A stretch of DNA of 64,000 nucleotides from Spirosoma taeanense. GTDB lineage: Bacteria > Bacteroidota > Bacteroidia > Cytophagales > Spirosomataceae. Below, piece after piece: positions 61,752 to 64,000 of the stretch. The notes under the pieces were generated by a model. The model was not told where the DNA came from and did no database searches. It saw only the letters and a list, made by a program, of their open reading frames with translations. The stretch covers positions 5,332,001-5,396,000 of the forward strand of contig NZ_CP053435.1 of assembly GCF_013127955.1 (NCBI RefSeq), given 5' to 3'. Positions within the stretch are counted from its first letter, which is position 1. Every line of letters starts with the position of its first letter. The position numbers were made by a program, and so were the translations under genes.

Positions 61752-62819
61752 TTAGGCGACGCGTTCTAATTTGATAGGATACGTTTTTCGGGAATTCCAC
61801 TGGGCAACGTACACATTCTCGTCGGCATCGACCAGAACGTCGTGCGGATGCAGAAAAACCGAACTGCTGCGATCTTTACGTTGCTCCCCTAATTTACCGT
61901 CCTGGTAAACCGGCTCCGAACCGCCCGGCGTGGAAACTACCCGGTCGTTTTTGTCCAGAATTGTGATGTAGCCTGAATCCGGATACGAATCGGACGTACT
62001 GCGGAAAACAGCGCCGTAAAGATGATCGCCGTGAATCACCGGGCGACAGATGTATGACCCCGGTAGGGCAATAGTAGATAGATACTTACCATCCAGCGAG
62101 AACCGCTTGAGCGCGTTATGACGGCGGTCAGTCACCAGCAGGGTTGGGTTGGCCCGATTGCGCTGATCGACAACCACGCCATGGCAGCAGTCGAAGGTAT
62201 CGTTGGTATCGCCCTTTCCGCCCCAGTAGCGAATCAACCGGCCGGTTTTGTCGTACTGCATAACGTGATTTAACCCGTACCCATCGACTACATAGATGTC
62301 GCCATTGGCCGGGTTAATAGCCGTTTCTGTGGGTTTAAACTGCGTTGGGTACGCATACATCCCGGTTTCTTTCGGGTAGTCCAGCTTCATCAGCTCCCGG
62401 CCTTTCAGATCGGTTTTAATCACCTGATGCCGATCCGTATCCGCAATGAGCAGGTATTGGTCATTGCCTTCTCCACCCAGCGTCAGACCGTGGCCGCCGG
62501 GATAGTCATGTCCCCAGGTTTCCAGCAGCTTACCCGACTTGTCGTAGATCAGGACATTGTTTTTGGTTTCGTTGGTTAGCAGGATAATCCGGCCTTTGGC
62601 ATCCTGCACCATCTCATGACAGTCGTTGACGGGATTCCTGCCCGCATCCAGTACGCCCCAGCCCGGCACCACGCGGTACCGGAAATCATTATGACCGAGG
62701 TTAATCGTTTCGGTTAATGATCGGCCTGATTTTCGGGGAAGTAACGTTGGCGCAGGTACCCCGACGGCTACCGCCAGCGATGCCTGTTGCAGGAATGATC
62801 GACGCGAAAGTGATGCCAT
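61752..62819 (-). CDS. Tat-exported NHL-type beta-propeller protein
   Basis: 355 residues. The N-terminus is a twin-arginine signal (LSRRSFLQQASLAVAVGV). About six propeller blades are visible: NDCHEMVQDAKGRIILLTNE, GHGLTLGGEGNDQYLLIAD, ETAINPANGDIYVVDGYG, CCHGVVVDQRNRANPTLLV and LHPHDVLVDADENVYVAQW. It resembles NHL-repeat or peptidylglycine-lyase-like propellers. Export by Tat implies folding, often with cofactor, in the cytoplasm. It heads the cluster and probably shares a transcript with the cytochrome-LRR gene (43-base gap). Confidence 0.87.
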   Translation of the reverse strand: MASLSRRSFLQQASLAVAVGVPAPTLLPRKSGRSLTETINLGHNDFRYRVVPGWGVLDAGRNPVNDCHEMVQDAKGRIILLTNETKNNVLIYDKSGKLLETWGHDYPGGHGLTLGGEGNDQYLLIADTDRHQVIKTDLKGRELMKLDYPKETGMYAYPTQFKPTETAINPANGDIYVVDGYGLNHVMQYDKTGRLIRYWGGKGDTNDTFDCCHGVVVDQRNRANPTLLVTDRRHNALKRFSLDGKYLSTIALPGSYICRPVIHGDHLYGAVFRSTSDSYPDSGYITILDKNDRVVSTPGGSEPVYQDGKLGEQRKDRSSSVFLHPHDVLVDADENVYVAQWNSRKTYPIKLERVA

Positions 62820-62896
62820 GGCGTTCGTGCAGCGTTTACTCAGAAAAGAGAAGAATCCCTAAACTTTACTGCAACTGAAACATCAGCCGGAACAGC

Positions 62897-63379
62897 TTAT
62901 AGGTTGGTAATGATGGCGGCAATCCGTTCTAAACCCGCAGCGTCTGTTTCGCTGAAATCATTCAGCTGATCACTGTCTACGTCAAGAACCATCGTAACCT
63001 TTCCGGCCTGGTCGAACACCGGCACGACAACCTCCGACCGGGAAGCTGAACTACAGGCGATATGCCCCGGGAACTGCTCTACGTCGGGTACCAGAATAGT
63101 CTCCCGGCGCGTATAGGCGGCTCCGCATACACCCTTGTCAAAGCCAATGCGCGTACAGGCAATGGGCCCCTGAAATGGCCCTAGTACGAGCTGGTTGTCT
63201 TTTTTCAGATAAAAACCGACCCAGAAAAATCCGAAAGCTTCCTTCAGAGCGGCTGCAATATTAGCCAGGTTGGCGACCAGGTCCGGTTCGCCTTCGACCA
63301 GAGCCGCAATTTGTGGAATCAGACTTTCGTAAACCGTCCGGCGATCGGTGGCTTGGGGTATGATGAGTGTTTCAGCCAT
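62897..63379 (-). CDS. msrC: Free methionine-(R)-sulfoxide reductase (GAF domain)
   Basis: 160 residues, one GAF domain. FWVGFYLKKDNQLVLGPFQG, IACTRIGFDKGVCGAAYT and FPGHIACSSASRSEVVVPVF carry the three conserved Cys of fRMsr. It reduces free methionine-(R)-sulfoxide in the cytoplasm. It lies one base after mreD on the same strand, so it is cotranscribed with cell-shape genes. Confidence 0.92.
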   Translation of the reverse strand: MAETLIIPQATDRRTVYESLIPQIAALVEGEPDLVANLANIAAALKEAFGFFWVGFYLKKDNQLVLGPFQGPIACTRIGFDKGVCGAAYTRRETILVPDVEQFPGHIACSSASRSEVVVPVFDQAGKVTMVLDVDSDQLNDFSETDAAGLERIAAIITNL

Positions 63380-63380
63380 A

Positions 63381-63887
63381 TTAGTTTCTTGTAAAAAATT
63401 GAATCAGCACGATGCTTACGGTCGTAAACAGCGTACTGGCGCCAACCCGGATCAGGGTTGGAATCAGCAGCGACAGGCTGCTGGCTTCAATGAAAAACAG
63501 GGCCGTATGGTGAATGAGGGCCAGCACGAACACATACCGAAAAAAAGCGCCGGCGCCCAGTTCCTGCAACGAAAACTCGATTCGGGATTCCAGGCCCGGC
63601 ACGTCGATCTGGGCACCAACCACCATTGGGCGGCAGTAGGCCATCAACACTGTTGCAGCAGCGTGCATGCCCAGGGTATTGTAAAACGTATCCACGATAA
63701 TGCCCGTTGCAAATCCAATCACCAGCAGCCAGGTGCGGCTGATTTCGTTCGGCAGGAGTAGAATGCAGGCGATGTAGACAAAGCAGAACGCATAATCAAA
63801 CAGAACCAGATTCCGCACCAGCATAATTTGCAGCACCAGGTACAGCACAAACAAAAATGCAGTAGACAGAATTTCGCGGAGGGTCAT
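63381..63887 (-). CDS. mreD: Rod shape-determining protein MreD
   Basis: 168 residues with about five membrane helices. LSTAFLFVLYLVLQIMLVRN, CFVYIACILLLPNEISRTW and ATGIIVDTFYNTLGMHAAAT match the Bacteroidota MreD type. With MreB, MreC and penicillin-binding protein 2 it directs lateral cell-wall synthesis. Assignment is supported by the C-terminal end of a probable mreC just upstream. Confidence 0.85.
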   Translation of the reverse strand: MTLREILSTAFLFVLYLVLQIMLVRNLVLFDYAFCFVYIACILLLPNEISRTWLLVIGFATGIIVDTFYNTLGMHAAATVLMAYCRPMVVGAQIDVPGLESRIEFSLQELGAGAFFRYVFVLALIHHTALFFIEASSLSLLIPTLIRVGASTLFTTVSIVLIQFFTRN

Positions 63888-63940
63888 TTGCTTGTAGTAC
63901 GTGATGAAGAAAAGCGCCCAGCGTAACCGGGCGATGATGC

Positions 63941-64000
63941 TTATTTTTCGGTTTCGATTTGATTTTCCAGTTGTTCCTGCTCGGTCTGCAAACGATTTTC
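63941..64000 (-). CDS. mreC: C-terminal end of a protein, probably MreC
   Basis: The last 19 codons of a gene entering from the right edge: ENRLQTEQEQLENQIETEK then TAA. The charged Gln/Glu-rich tail and position directly before mreD fit MreC, but too little is visible to confirm. Confidence 0.55.
   Translation of the reverse strand, partial: ENRLQTEQEQLENQIETEK

Noticed and set aside
1-64000. CRISPR arrays, insertion sequences, integrases, toxin-antitoxin or restriction genes
   Set aside because: None seen: no spaced direct repeats of CRISPR type, no transposase motif, and no phage or defence domain among the genes.

Overview
The window looks like a chromosomal segment of a Bacteroidota bacterium of the order Cytophagales, most like the Spirosoma/Fibrella/Larkinella group. 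This is inferred from gene content, not from a marker gene. The signs are Bacteroidota promoters (TTG, about 20 bases, TAnnTTTG), C-terminal type IX secretion sorting domains, a GH3/beta-lactamase fusion, HAE1-type RND efflux, and planctomycete-type cytochrome genes that also occur in Cytophagales. Coding density is high and base composition is moderate. I see no insertion sequence, prophage, CRISPR array, integrase or rRNA. There is one tRNA, tRNA-His.

Layout: 1-2.5 kb holds the end of an acyltransferase, an SGNH-hydrolase lipoprotein and hemB. 2.5-6.3 kb holds an OmpR-type response regulator and histidine kinase, divergent from a secreted protein with a sorting domain. 6.4-14.6 kb holds a small secreted protein, a rhodanese, the GH3/beta-lactamase fusion and a giant ten-repeat Ig-like protein. 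14.6-20.3 kb holds tadA, a superoxide dismutase, tRNA-His, a carotenoid-biosynthesis membrane protein next to a CarH/LitR-like B12-binding MerR regulator, a 2-hydroxyacid dehydrogenase, a YheT-type hydrolase and a membrane protein. 20.3-27.6 kb is a minus-strand surface-polysaccharide cluster with two GT2 enzymes, a GT-C-like membrane protein, a methyltransferase, a beta-propeller, a dioxygenase-like protein and an SDR epimerase. 27.8-30 kb holds a lipoprotein and an M3 oligopeptidase. 30-32.7 kb is a BlaI/BlaR-type pair with visible twin operators. 32.8-35.4 kb is a sulfatase and formylglycine-generating-enzyme operon. 35.5-41.2 kb holds a 2Fe-2S reductase, GlcNAc kinase, a cytochrome-b5-like protein, thiL, two lipoproteins and mannose-1-phosphate guanylyltransferase. 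41.3-47.4 kb is an RND efflux operon with a DUF952 gene inside it. 47.7-54.9 kb holds a cyclophilin, a ThuA protein, a TspO-like protein, an OmpA/TPR lipoprotein, glpK and an MscS channel. 55-62.8 kb is a planctomycete-type cluster: DUF1501, PSD1/DUF1553 cytochrome, DUF2231-cytochrome-LRR and a Tat-exported beta-propeller. 62.9-64 kb holds msrC, mreD and the end of a probable mreC.

The most interesting points are the BlaI twin operators straddling a consensus promoter and paired with a BlaR-like protease that lacks a penicillin sensor; the putative light-sensing B12 regulator beside a carotenoid gene; the planctomycete-type cluster, whose DUF1501 gene is broken by a one-base deletion in an eight-G run; and the unusual polysaccharide cluster. 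I did not find a clearly unprecedented defence or mobile system.
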